A stretch of 64,000 bases of DNA, from positions 391,001 through 455,000 of the forward strand of contig WPIO01000157.1 of the NCBI GenBank assembly GCA_009760855.2, given 5' to 3'. Positions 34,421 to 46,055 of this stretch are shown piece after piece; position 1 is the first letter of the stretch, and each line of letters starts with the position of its first letter. The translations under genes were made by a program, and so were the position numbers. The stretch is from Cristatella mucedo. Its lineage: Eukaryota > Bryozoa > Phylactolaemata > Cristatellidae. The notes beneath the pieces were generated by a model, which worked only from the letters and a program-made list of their open reading frames with translations, was not told where the DNA came from and ran no database searches.

Positions 34421-35489
34421 CTTGTTGCACAGGTATGAAGACTAGCAGCTGGTGAATTACATAACTCTGGTCGGGATGGGTTGCAATGGATTACGAGAAT
34501 CCACATTAATCCACTGTATTAAAGCAAAATCAAACCGGAAATCAAAAGCTCGAAGCTCAAATTTCGAGTGAATGTCTTTGTACACCGCCGTTACAATGCA
34601 CCCACAACATTGCATGTCATTGTGCTCACGTGTTCTTGCGACGATGAGCTGCGAAGACGCTGGCCACTACCACAGTCCACTTTAATCTGCCGAAAATCCA
34701 CCGGAAATCGGCTTCGCTAAGCTCCAACACGGATAGTACATTATACTACGCTATTGTTCAATTATTGCCACAAAATATAATAATAAAAGGAAAACCAACA
34801 CCGAGAGTTGCTAAAAAAAAGTAAGAATACACCTGCAATCAAGTCGAGAAGCAACACCGAAAAAACTTAACTGACACGCTTGGTATTGATTGTTTAATTA
34901 TAGAGACACTTAATATGATTAATTTGATGCAGAACGCTTGATGCCTACTTCTGATTCTTTTGTCAATAAGCAAACAAGCCTGGCCGATGTGACTTCTGCA
35001 AGCATGTTGCTGTGACTCCATAAGTCCTATCCGTAGTTTCGATGAGTACTAGTCAAGGCTACGCCGATTCTTGAGAGTTGAGAACACGTTGCCACTTTGG
35101 GTATCGAGATTCAGTTTGTCGTCGCGCTCCTGCGTTGGCAATACTTGAGATTTGTTTCGACCTCTGCAAGAAACAGCGCAACTATTGATGCAAAATGTTA
35201 TCTAAACTGCATTCCTAAAAGATTGAATTGCTAGTTAATCTGATAGTTGCACACATCTTTGGTTTTTAAATAAAGCCTAAAAGATCCGCTAAATCAATAG
35301 TTTCCTGACCACAGCGACTTTCGCACCGCGCTGAGAGTGTCTTCTGCAGAGCTTGGAACCACGACCCGGGGTGTGAAGTGCAAGCGAATTGCCCCTAGGC
35401 TGACCCAGATAGGCAATTTTGGGCAGTAATCCCACGATAGCCCAGGAGCTCTTTACGACCGATGTCACGGAATCAAGTTTTGCAGTGGA

Positions 35490-35575
35490 CGATCCTTTAT
35501 TGCCAACTGCAAGCGGTGGCGCTAGCTGTTAAGGCTCTTCTGCCGCTATAAATGAGGCTGTTAAACCGGCTAATA
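35490..35575 (+). repeat. SINE-2 3' half
   Basis: 'gacgatcctttattgccaac', 'gcaagcggtggcgctagctg', 'gctcttctgccgctataaat' and 'gaggctgttaaaccggcta' match the SINE-2 body. The region before it (35330-35490) resembles a rearranged head ('gaaccacgacccgg'). Confidence 0.6.
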
Positions 35576-35786
35576 TCATACATAATAATAATAACTGTAT
35601 ATTTGAAACAGTCTGTATCATTAACGGCTTGTATTTGCGAGTACACATATGATGAGCTTCAAGCTGATATATAGCTGAAGATAGCCATTGCTTTGTTGCC
35701 ACCTCAACGATACCATTCACAATAAAAATATTACTATCGACCCGCACGATGGATGAGCTTCATATAAATTATACATAAATTATATA

Positions 35787-36180
<394 letters not shown>

Positions 36181-36314
36181 ACTACTCCAGTCTGGCCTGA
36201 CTCCCTCCTAGTTATTTATTTTTGGATCCGGCCTAATTTGATAGTCATGGCTTTTTTCCCTTCATTACTGCTGGTTGCAGCTCAAAGCTGTGGCCCGTGT
36301 TTATTTAGAACTGC

Positions 36315-36347
36315 GTCAGGCGCTTGTATGAAACACAAGCGCCTGAC
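36315..36347. repeat. Perfect 13-bp hairpin
   Basis: Arms GTCAGGCGCTTGT (36315-36327) and ACAAGCGCCTGAC (36335-36347) enclose a 7-base loop. It lies 135 bases after the large palindrome. Confidence 0.85.
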
Positions 36348-36489
36348 CGGGGAGGGATGATAAATGTCTACCCCTATAATTGTCGTGCGCGTCGGTACGT
36401 CTGTTGCGACTGTTTGTTCGTTCGTCTGGCAACGCTCAATCCGTCGACACGGAAAAGTGGGCATTGTTTCTTCTAGTTCAGAGTGCCTT

Positions 36490-36760
36490 CATGACCTCCT
36501 GAAACGTTTGTCCGAAAAGTTTGCAGGCCTGTGCTGTAGAGGTTTGTAGCCCACTCGAAGATCCAGCGTCTTGCAGTGAGTATGCGCCAGCCAAGGGACT
36601 TCGTCTCAAGAAACGAGTAAAAATTAAAAGGTTGTTTTCGGAGGTCAGACGAACAGTCAATGAAATGATTAGCAAAAATGGCCAGAAAATAAGCGCCACA
36701 GTCGGTATTAGGAGAGACAGTATTGTGTTTTACACAAGAATTGTGGAAATGAGCTTCCCA
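36490..36760 (-). repeat. LINE-A 3' portion, minus strand, diverged
   Basis: The minus strand carries blocks of the LINE-A 3' region, for example 'cttgagacgaagtcccttgg' and 'gtgggctacaaacctc', as at 21.97-22.05 kb. The plus-strand open frame here is its antisense shadow. Confidence 0.5.
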
Positions 36761-36799
36761 TTCATGGAAAGAAGGCTGAGAAAAAGCCTTGCTAGCCAA

Positions 36800-38115
36800 C
36801 AGCCTATCAGTAAAACGAAGGAGCAGCGATCGTGGGTGGAACTAGAGGCCACTAGTATCTGAAACTGGTGTACTAGTGCAGCTAGATAGGATGAAGCTAA
36901 GCCGTGTGTGGGCCTGCTCGCTCGTATTAGGTAATCCCCAAATCCGTGTATTCCCTAATGCACTGGGTAATAAGTGACTTCGATAGCAAAGCATATGGCT
37001 GAATTTCGTGGATCTATACTCGGTCGAATGTTCTACAATTTAATAACCCACCTGGCAGAATTTAGCACTAGTTATCTCATTCATTAAATCTATGTAAGTT
37101 AAAAATCACGGAGATCAAGTTACGCTGTAAAACTGGCTACAAATTTTACATTTTGGAAAGCTTTGCAATCCATTTTTCAAACTTCAATAATAAGCAATTT
37201 CCCTAGGTTACTACTGTTTCATGGATTGACCGGTTCATTTGATCTTCGTCAACGCCGACTTGCAGTCTGCGGTCTGCTGCTTGATACGCAAGCCGCCTGA
37301 ATGGATAATCCAGTCTTGCATCAACTTCGGACAGCACTGACTTCCCGTTAAAATGTGGCTCGGTTAGGTTTTTGAATCCCTGGGGTTCTAAGTTTGAATC
37401 CTGATACCACTTGGATTTTTCACCCATCATTTCACCGCACGCTGTTGCTACCGTTAAAATGACAGACCGGACATCTAAGGTGTGACGGTAAGTTGAAGGG
37501 TGTCTCGTGAGACATGCCTTCAGATGCCACAGGGTTAGCTCAATGCCGTTTCCTCGCCCACGAATAAGGCCGTGAAAATCGCTAGTTTTTACTAGGGTCT
37601 TACCAATTTTGTGGAGCCTGCCGGAAACTCGATAACCTCACTAACCTGGATGACAGGAGTGGTTTGCGGCTGGAGAATTGCAACTGGGTGAAGTCACGGA
37701 TTCTCAAGTTTAAATTTCGCCCGAACGAGTACTCCCTGCGGTCAACCATGGTAGCAAAAACTGTGCGACGACCAACAAATTGTCATTTTGGAAGGCTCTG
37801 CCCCCAGCGTAATTATGAATTCGGGTGGCTGTAATCGACCCGAGTCTAAATCGAAGGCCAGGAGATTATGATAGCGATTAGCGAAAATCCAGAACTAGTT
37901 CGGTACTGCCCGCGCGACGCACGGGGCCAGCATATTTTAACCCCGGTAGTCCCTTTGACGGACACTCCTTCCTTTTTTTAAGGCCTCTCTTAAAACGGCA
38001 CGACCTGTCCCATCCATCACAACCAGCACCTTCCACGACGACTTGCACGCTCAACCTACCCCCACTCCTGAATTCCAAGCTATATCGCCGTTCATCTTTT
38101 TTTTCTATCTTACAA
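36800..38115. other. No supported gene; possible further tRNA-like SINE remnants
   Basis: Around 37380-37440 and 37690-37760 there are stretches such as 'ctaagtttgaatcctgatac' and 'ctcaagtttaaatttcgccc' that resemble degenerate Pol III B boxes. No coding exon seen. Confidence 0.3.
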
Positions 38116-38119
38116 TAAC

Positions 38120-38290
38120 GCCCCTGTGTCTCAGCGCACGAGGTAAGGGGCTCGCTTTTCACTATCCAGGTCGCGGGTTCCAGTCATGGAGTGGGAGATT
38201 CTTTATCACCCATTGTAAAGGGTGGTGATAGCCGTAAAGGCTCTTTTGCCGCTACAAAAATGAGGGTGATTGGTCGGCTAAGCTTCCTTT
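38120..38290 (+). repeat. SINE-2 copy
   Basis: Plus strand. tRNA-like head 'gaggtaaggggctcgctttt' and B-box-like 'gcgggttccagtc' (about 38174-38184), then the SINE-2 body 'gggtggtgatagccgtaaag' and 'gctcttttgccgctacaaaa', ending near 'gtgattggtcggctaag'. Confidence 0.7.
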
Positions 38291-38898
38291 TTTACCTCAA
38301 AAGTTAATATAAAAATAACGTCCACACCCATAAAGCCACCCAAAGTGTTCTGCATTGCATGGGTCAGTGGCTAGCATTTGAACTAATCCCGATGCAACGG
38401 TAAGCTAATCAACCAATTAATCCTTATCGAAACAAATAAAAAGCTATGTACAGAACTGTTATGTAACGAGGCATGGGTGGTGCTCTTGACTGAAACGCAT
38501 GACTCTCCTCTCTAGATAGTTTGTTAATAGTGTCATGTAGTGGCGCAGCACGAATGTCAGAAGATCTGTGCTTATGAAGTTAATGTAGTTTAGTGCTTAC
38601 TTTTGTTGCAATACTTTCACATATATATTCCCAATGCTGTTCCTGCATGATTAATTCGGCAGCCATTTTCTGATGACGGTCCAGTGAGGTGTCTCGCTAC
38701 CTCCTGATGGAACATAAGTTCGTAAAAACACGTATAGCAAGTCTATCCACTACTTAAACATTAACTAATGTGGAATCGGATCATTAAATGCTGAACTATG
38801 TGCTCTGCCGCATAGCTCTAACGTCTTTTTCAGAATTCAGACTTTCTTCTTGTAAACTTGGACTCAAAGGCTCTTTTATTTTTTTAAGGGCTACTTAC

Positions 38899-39001
38899 TT
38901 GAACTCTTCTTCTCGCTGCACCTGTTCCTCCAGCTCTTCTAGTATGCGCCTGTTGCCGCTCAGATCAAAAAGGCTTCCGTATCTAGCGATACCCGGGCTA
39001 C
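38899..39001 (-). CDS. Exon of the large minus-strand gene: coiled-coil segment
   Basis: 103 bases between acceptor TTATTCCAG and donor GTAAGT, phase 1 in and 2 out; the other two frames contain stops. It reads GSPGIARYGSLFDLSGNRRI, then LEELEEQVQREEEF, a run of hydrophobic heptad positions among Glu/Gln/Arg that predicts a short coiled coil. It follows 39175-39251 in frame. The next exon must enter in phase 2. The nearest such exon I can support is 19618-19742 in the SLC6 N-tail, giving K-S-V-D at the junction; an unseen exon in the 18-kb repeat-rich gap is also possible. Confidence 0.65.
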
Positions 39002-39174
39002 CTGGAATAACAAATATCGGTGAATGAAAATTCGAGTCGTGGCATCAAAAATGTGACACCACACAATTTCTTCTCGATCTAGTTCAACCGGCATTATACC
39101 GGCTTCTTGCGTTGGAAGTTAATCTAAATATCAGAAGAAACGATAGGTTTGCGGCTCTTAAGAGCTCCGATCAC

Positions 39175-39251
39175 CTCGAATGTATCCTTTCGGGAGTTTC
39201 TGCTCAGACGTCTGGTCATCTGTCGCTGCTCGTCGAGACTTTGGCTTGACA
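39175..39251 (-). CDS. Small exon of the large minus-strand gene
   Basis: 77 bases between acceptor AAACTCTTTTCAG and donor GTGATC, phase 2 in and 1 out. It reads VKPKSRRAATDDQTSEQKLP, then KGYIR: polar and basic. An alternative frame is longer, but only this one fits the phases of both neighbours (39568 and 39001). The donor is weak at positions +4 to +6. Confidence 0.55.
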
Positions 39252-39567
39252 CTGAAAAGAGTTTGTTCAAGCACATTTTACTAGTCAGTATTATATCGAC
39301 AGCGGAAACTCGTCTCCACAAAGCATACCAGCTAAATCAAATACACCGTTGTCATGGCGCAACGTGTAAACTATTGCTTCTCCACCTACAAACGATGTAT
39401 TCGCGGTATTGACCTCAGCCTGGCACATCGGTTTGCCCGAAACAGTCGAAAGCTAGCACCTGCTTTTCCACGAGCAGGCTTGTGTGGCTGTGCACCCTGT
39501 GCCTCGGCGTACGACAGGATCGTTATTGGCAAAATGCAGCTAAGCACGTGTCTCCCGGACGGCTTAC

Positions 39568-40145
39568 CCAATAAAGGAACTAGTCCTGGCCACGGGCTGC
39601 AGAGACGACGGTGACGACGACGACTTGGGGCCTCCGCTGACGGTTTTTCGAGTACGGCTTACCCGAGTGCGAATAAGCTCCTGCTTTGGGCGATCCGCAA
39701 TGCTCTGATCCGGCTGCTGCTCCGATGCTGTTTCGGATAATGCAAGCTCAAGAAATTTTGCTCGCGCCTCGGTAAAGGATGGAAGTTCGGCCGCTGGCGA
39801 GTCGATAGGTGGTGACGTTGCGCTCTTGGACTTCGCCAGTACGCCCCTGGCGGTTACGCTACGGCCACCTGCACGATGTGTCGAGGTAACGACTTTCGCT
39901 TGCATCCGCTCGGAGGCTACATCGTTCGGGTCAGATGAGTCGCTAACGGAGGTTCCATCCAAGCGATGAGTGCCAGCCGCGTTTTTGGCAGGCACTTCGG
40001 AGAGCTTCGATTCGATTGGCTGCTTTGATGAATCGCCGTTCCCTGAAGGCTTTTGTTCAGCTGTCGCAGCTTGCTGAGTGGAGGCACTCTCCATGGACAT
40101 GTCATTTTCAGCAATATGGCAGGACTTTTCGACTGGTATAAGCGT
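39568..40145 (-). CDS. Exon of the large minus-strand gene: Ser/Pro/Ala-rich linker
   Basis: 578 bases between acceptor GTTATTTTTTAG and donor GTAAGC, phase 0 in and 2 out, 192 codons with no stop. It starts TLIPVEKSCHIAENDMSMES, is rich in Ser, Ala, Gln and Lys, has 'SFTEARAKFLELALSE' (a helix-like island) and a basic 'TRVSRTRKTVSGG' with a poly-Ser stretch before 'ARTSSFI'. Intrinsically disordered in character; no domain recognised. GC-rich third positions and the long frame support real coding. Confidence 0.7.
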
Positions 40146-41090
40146 CTAAAAAATAACGCGCTTAAATAAACCTCGCATTGTCCTGGGCCTTCGCCATAGG
40201 GTTCTTGGTTCGTCTACTGTGCGCTAGTGAACTAGGGCTGATGTAGCACACCGTAATTGAAATCAAACGCGATACCTCCAGCTTGGCAGGACACTCAAAT
40301 TGCGACACCTAGATCAAGATTTTGTTTCAGCCGCATTCACATTTCTGTTCTGTTTCGTAATATATAGCCGTAGTAGCTGCAAAAAAGTCCGATGACGTGT
40401 TTGTAAAACTATGTCTTATTGAGCCTAAAAATAGGCTACCCCTCATTAAGTAGAGGAAGCTTCGGGCTGTAATCGCTTTTGAGGAGTGCGAAAGGAAAAG
40501 AGAGCATCTCTACACGCACAAAAGGTATTCGCATAGCTTAGGCGTTCGATTCTAACACATATCTCCTAAAATCAGAAACTTCGGTGCTAGAACTTCAAGA
40601 AACAGGGGCACAAACTTTACAGCTTCATAGCGTCTGTTTGTGGGTATTTCTTAATTATAATTTCACTGTTGAGTCTTCGTCTAGTAGCAATGTGCTTGCA
40701 CTTTCGCGATCCAGGACCTTGTGTCCCGCTGCAGGCTATTCTACATTGCCTGCGGCGAGCTGATTGAAATGCTTGAACGCTCTTTTCCGGCTAAGTAGAG
40801 GACGTTTTGAATTGGCCTATCTTTCCTTTCTTCCAATTATTTGGGTCAGCTAGTAATGGTTTTTTTGTATAATACTACAACTCGATAGTCTGGCTCGGGA
40901 GGTAGCTACGATTCATCGAGGATTTTCATGGGCTGCACTTGACGGTGTTGGTAAACTAGCCACGGTCGCGGAACCTGCGGTGTGCTCCACGTGCAGTGGA
41001 TGCGAGTCACATGAAATGCAGCACGCGGAGCGAAGGGCGGCCTTCTGCTAACAAGGGAATTAATCAACCGCCGCTTTCACCACCTAGCTC
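40146..41090. other. Intron sequence, no gene seen
   Basis: AT-rich, no supported exon. 40.98-41.09 kb is GC-richer and leads into the LINE-A copy. Confidence 0.4.
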
Positions 41091-41359
41091 TTACGCTGAC
41101 CACAAGGCCCTCCACGGCTTGGCTCCTTCATACCTAGCTGAACTGCTGCACCAGTTTAAGCCTCCTCTTGCCCTCAGGTCCTGTATGGACAATGAACTAG
41201 CCGTTCCATTCCTCCGCTTAAAGACCATTGGTGACTGAACCTTTTGCTCTGCAGGTCCTAGACTGCGGAATTCACTTCCGCAATCTTACGCTAACGGCAA
41301 CTACTCTCCTGCTGCCCCCTATGACGCATCTTCTCTGGCCGCCCTAAACTGCTACTTGC

Positions 41360-41392
<33 letters not shown>

Positions 41393-41625
41393 GCATTGTA
41401 TATAGCACCCTCGGAGAACTCAAGCTCTTTCTAGGCACTTTACATTTGTTGCACTCAGCTATGCCCTCTCACTTTCTCTTCGTTGCGTGAGATGAAGTCT
41501 GTTGGCTACCGAATGCGTACCTAAAGCCGCTTAGGCTGTGAGTTCGCTACATAAAACTCTCCTGCGTAACACCCACACAGCCTTTGTGGCTTTGTGGAGA
41601 TACGGACGAAGATACTATATTACAA
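41091..41625 (+). repeat. LINE-A 3' portion interrupted by a LINE-B tail
   Basis: 41091-41355 and 41455-41625 are collinear with 21.65-22.1 kb ('GLAPSYLAELL' region, then 'tgcgtgagatgaagtctgtt' and the terminal block). Between them, 41357-41452 is a minus-strand LINE-B 3' end starting with (AAT)n and containing 'ctcaagctctttctaggcac'. About 30 bases of LINE-A are missing at the insertion point. Confidence 0.7.
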
Positions 41626-41783
41626 TAGTGTAGATTCGGCTCACAGAAAGCCTTACGACAGATGTCATAACACAGAAATAGTTCGATGAAGCAAAGTTCG
41701 CGTGCACCACCTTTTGTAATGCTGCTGTCCTCTTAGGGTAGCTCTTACTGAGAGCCTGACGCCAACAGCACATGAGAACTTAC

Positions 41784-42103
41784 CTGACGCATCTGCTCCG
41801 GCTCGGCAGTAGCCACGTCCGACTCAGGGGAGCAGTGGTCGTCAGTGGCCGTGAGCCCATTGGAGTTGGTTGCCAACTCGATTGCTAAATGCGCTCCTAC
41901 CTCCTGGTTGGCTTGTGAGACCTGATCATACCCACTTGGCTCGCTTGGCCGCGGCATCGTGACTGGCTGCATAGCCAAAGTGGCCTTTTCTGAGAGTGCA
42001 TGATCATCGGTTTGGGTTCGATCCTGCTTCTCTCCACGTCCCGTGCCGATGCGAACTCTTTGTGCAACTGCTCCAGGGGCCTTTGCGGATATCCCAGCAG
42101 AGC
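41784..42103 (-). CDS. Exon of the large minus-strand gene: disordered linker
   Basis: 320 bases, phase 1 in and 0 out, with an excellent donor (CAG|GTAAGT). It reads SAGISAKAPGAVAQRVRIGT after the shared Gly, then a polar, Glu/Gln/Asp-rich sequence ending TAEPEQMRQ. The acceptor (TTGTTGAATAG) is weak; a second possibility is an in-frame phase 0 start at the G after ATATCCGCAAAG. Fits 51562 (phase 1) upstream and 40145 (phase 0) downstream. Confidence 0.6.
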
Positions 42104-42439
42104 CTATTCAACAAAGTGGGCCACACTGTTTAGGCATCAGATGCACTTAAGTCAAATCTATTGCAGTGCTCCAAACTTTTGAAATTTAATACCTACCTAC
42201 GCTTGGATCATTTAGGATAGGCAGAGGTGAAAATATGGCAGAAACGTGACTACAGTCATAACTACATTAATTAGAGCAAGCCCTGCAGTAAATACTGAAT
42301 TTCGCTTTGGGTTAGCACTGTAACAACGTGTAGAGACAGCAGCAACGTGCTTTGATCAGACCACTGCTACGAGAAATCGTTGGCTTAGGGGTTTGCCAGT
42401 GCGAATGCTTAAGCAAAGATTCACTCTAAAATGCACTTG

Positions 42440-43110
42440 CAAGCAATTGCTGGTGCTGGTAGACTGCTTGATGGATTATGACCAGTAGCAAAGCTCACAA
42501 TAAGACTCGCCGAGGCTGCGAGATAGCATACCGACTTCGGCCGACAGATGCAAGTAGATGCAAATCCTTGAAGGCAGAGGACCTCGATGTAGCAGGCACA
42601 GTCGTTCGGCGTTCAACTCGACACCTCGGCTCGTGCAGTCGACGGCGTCAGAAACCCACGGTGGATCGGTGGAAAACCAGTACTCAACGGTCTCGTGCTG
42701 CTTGGTAGTCTCCATCCTACATGCCGCGAGTGCTATGACCCGACCAACTGCGTGGCCGCAGCTCTCTGCAGCCCACGGTGGGAATTTGATGGCACACCTA
42801 TTCGAGCCCTCAGCGCTCAGACTGCGGAAACAAGCAGATAAGTCTGCCTATTGTGTTGGAAATGCCGAGCTTTCCCGCCGGGGCATTCAGCGGTGAATGC
42901 CCTTGCGATAGTAGCAATTCACTGGCGGCCAGACATGAATCAACGGCTGGATGGACTCCACTTGCACGGCTTGCCGGTGGCGGCTGTGAGACAGCGAGCC
43001 GTTCACGCACTACTGACGCTAGTGAATGGGACAAGCACGTTCAACGACAGCCTCATTCTTACCGATTCCTCGAGTAAACAGCTGCTATCAGTTGCAGCTA
43101 GCTAGTGCAA
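42440..43110. other. GC-rich block with overlapping open frames on both strands
   Basis: Unlike its AT-rich surroundings. Plus frames at 42851-43105 ('CWKCRAFPPGH', 'AIVAIHWRPDMNQRLDG') and minus frames at 42476-42715 and 42810-43034 are all open. No splice sites or known motif decide between them. It could hold another exon of the minus-strand gene or an old transposon gene. Confidence 0.3.
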
Positions 43111-43119
43111 ATCAGGTCA

Positions 43120-44750
43120 TTTTCTAGCCTTGAATTTTTGTAGTTATCTAGACGAGAAACGTTGGAGAAATTTCTCAAATAGGTAGAATTACAAACAGGA
43201 TGTATCTATATAAAGCCGGATGTTTTTAGTTTACGTTGATATTCTTTAAGCCCCTGTACCTATTAAAAGCTGTTCCCTTATAAGCCGAATAATTTCATAT
43301 CTTACTCTCTATAATCAGTTTCAGAATCAAGTTTGACAAGGAACAATTTACCAAAATTAATCATATTATATAACTTCTGAATCGACTATATAAGTAACTT
43401 ATTCTACAGGATTCACGTCAAGTGAAAATCATATATGAGCAAGTTATAATACAGGGACCTAATAATAAAAGAAGCAGACCGCATTATTCAGCTCTTATTC
43501 CCGCATCTGCCATTGATGGCCCCGTTTGTGACTCTAGCAACCATTGTGGGCTCAGTGAAATTTCCCAGCCGGACTCATGAAAAGTTGCCAATAATAACTG
43601 GTTTCCGATGTTTGCGCAAGCATGTGAGTACATGCGAGGTAACCGATTGCTGTGCAACAACGTTGAGCAATATCAATTTTTTTCAGGCAATGATGCCGCA
43701 CTCGAGATCTTGAAAGATCCAGACTGAATTTGGAATGACTGGGACATGGAAGAGTAGACCTGTAGCATGCTCACCCGATTCATGTATGCAAGCCCTGTTT
43801 AGGCGGTCTATACTTTGACCCGAGCAGGGCCAGTCAATGATAGCAAGGGTGAAGTAGTGTGTGGGGGAGCCGCGTGGCACATTCCTTCAGCTCGATCCAC
43901 TGCGGATCTAGGGCCAGCTGGCCTTCCTCTTACGTAAGCAAGCGATGGAGTGGCGGCCTCTTGACTCCACATAGAAAGCAAGAAGTAAAGGAATTATTTG
44001 GGACCACATGGTGGTGGCAGTAACATATATGGTGCTGATATGAGGTCAAACATGCACTATAGCTTTGATTACTGGTGCTAACAACCCTTAACTTGCAATG
44101 CAACTCGACCAGCTCAATAGATACTCATTTAAGCTGCATTTTCCACTGCAACATGAATTCTCGCAAAGAAAGTGATCGGTCCCCAACACTACGTACGTAA
44201 ACATGAACAAGAGCTAGGAAGCCTCGTTTGCAAGCATATAGGAAAATCTTGTGGTCCTTCTGGTCCTTTGCTTAGGTAAGCAGACGAGTAGCCGCCTCTC
44301 GCTCTCATTAACGTGAGTGACATCAATTACTTCAACGCTAGGGCTCAATTGAAGAGGCGTATTCTGTCAACCTAAATACGCTTCGTGATTGCTATATCTA
44401 CTTGATATTGTTGATTCTTTTATAAAGATTACAATATCGGATAGTTTTTACCACTCTAGCTTATGTGAGTGATAGAAGCAACATGGTTTTATGGAAACTT
44501 CTGCAGCTTGGAAAAACGCAGCCACACACAGCATACTATTAGTGGTCTAGCAAACTACTGGAGAATGCGAAACACAGCTCACTCAAAGGACACTAGCTCA
44601 AGGAGAAAGTCATGAAGTGCGAGTCAACCGTACGAGGTCGCGGTCGGGTATTCGAAAGACAGGTATCAATAACGGTACCTGTTCGCTGTGACGTCACATA
44701 GGTTTCCACGCAGGCTTGCATGGCAGAAACATTCTCTTATACAACCAAGC
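43120..44750. other. Intron sequence, no gene seen
   Basis: AT-rich; frames at 43513-43713 and 43683-43880 unsupported. Confidence 0.4.
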
Positions 44751-44789
44751 TTTGTTTATTATAAATTTCATTGATTTAATTATTTCTAT

Positions 44790-45440
44790 ACATTTTATCA
44801 AACGTCCTGGAACTGCCTATTCTGCTGACTTGGGCATGTATAGCGAAACCTATCCAACCGAAACCAGAAATTAAATCCTGCAATGGTGAAAAAGCTGAGA
44901 TTTTTATAATTCATTTGTATAGCGCCCCAAGAGAGCTTAATCTCTATTCAGGAGCTTCACTTATGCCTCGGGACTCGAGCCCACTACCTCAGCCAGATCT
45001 TGGTCGGGGCGAGCACCTTAACCTTCAGACCAAACTAGCTCGGCGTGATGAACTTACATTTTAAGTTACGCGTTAGTCCAATTATTAGCTTAGCTTTCTA
45101 CATGGCACAAAGGTGCATGGTTAATGAAGCGATTAAAAGTTTGCATGTACCTTAACAAGCTGCGAATGTGTACCTCGGTATACCAAGGTTTCAAAATCGG
45201 ATACAAGTCTTAAATGATGCAGAGATAGGTCAAAGAAAAATAGACATGCTGCTTTTAGTTTACTTACGGGATGGACACGTCTTGCCTAATCTTTTTCTCA
45301 AAGCTCCTCTTTTTTGAGGAAATCATCCAATTAATATCATATCCATTTTCTAGTGCTTTTTTAGTTTGAAGGCACCCTAATTAATTAATCTACTGTTGGA
45401 CCAGCCTTCTCAGTATTTTTTCAAAATGTACTCTTAACAG
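44790..45440 (+). repeat. Unclassified interspersed repeat, copy 2, containing a SINE-1
   Basis: Collinear with 14870-15400 ('atcaaacgtcctgga', 'cttacattttaagtta', 'taccaaggtttcaaaatcgg', 'atacaagtct', 'atgatgcagaga', 'aggcaccctaa'). The SINE-1 at 44904-45044 is absent from the copy at 15 kb, so it inserted later. Confidence 0.6.
44904..45044 (-). repeat. SINE-1 copy
   Basis: Minus strand. The head is the reverse complement of 'cagaccaaactagctcggc' and 'ctcgagcccactacctcagc'; the LINE-B-like tail is 'gcgccccaagagagcttaat' in genome orientation, ending at 'aattcatttgtat'. Confidence 0.75.
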
Positions 45441-45984
45441 CTATGGGCAGATTACTTTAAAGTTAAAATGAAGAACCGGTGTGTCGGAAATCAGTGAGAA
45501 ATTGAATAGGTTTAAGTTTTTATGAGAAAACTGGACGGATGAATAACAAAATGGAGCCTAAGAAGCTTGCAATCACCGATCACATTACTAAGATAGTGGT
45601 CGTTACGTGGAAGTTTAAGCATGTGAACCGTATGCCTTAAAGCTTTTTTCAAAAATATTTAGGATAACTATGGGTTATATTTATTTATAATTCGTTGGAT
45701 CGGCTTGATTTTGCTAGAAGCGAATCGAATCACAGAACTCAAAAAAGTTCAGCAAATTAGGCTATTCAGCTTTTTAACTCCCAACGTCCTTTCTTAAGGA
45801 CGTGAGTCGAGTTCATACCAGAATCATTTTCAGTAATTTTGAGGCTAGGTTCAGCATTTCAATCGGATTAGATAACTCACATTCACTAAATGTGTGGTAG
45901 TTTACTTTGCTGGTAAGGTAATATGGTATTATTGGTACTACTCTATGCTTCGGAATACCTGCTTCAATTCTTTGGTAAGGACAA

Positions 45985-46055
45985 TAATAATAATACATTT
46001 GTTACAGTGCCTTCAGAGAACTGAATCTCATTCTAGGCACTTTAAATTTGCTATC
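45985..46055 (-). repeat. LINE-B 3' tail
   Basis: (AAT)n, then 'acatttgttacagtgccttc' and 'ctcattctaggcactttaaa'. The region 46060-47490 that follows shows one diverged SINE-1/LINE-B tail near 46400-46450 and no supported gene. Confidence 0.55.

Noticed and set aside
36521-36862. 113-codon plus-strand open frame
   Set aside because: Antisense to a diverged LINE-A 3' end.
39124-39321. Longer 65-codon minus-strand frame over exon 39175-39251, ending at a stop
   Set aside because: It enters in the wrong phase for exon 39568 and cannot continue to 38899-39001; the 77-base exon in the other frame fits both neighbours.
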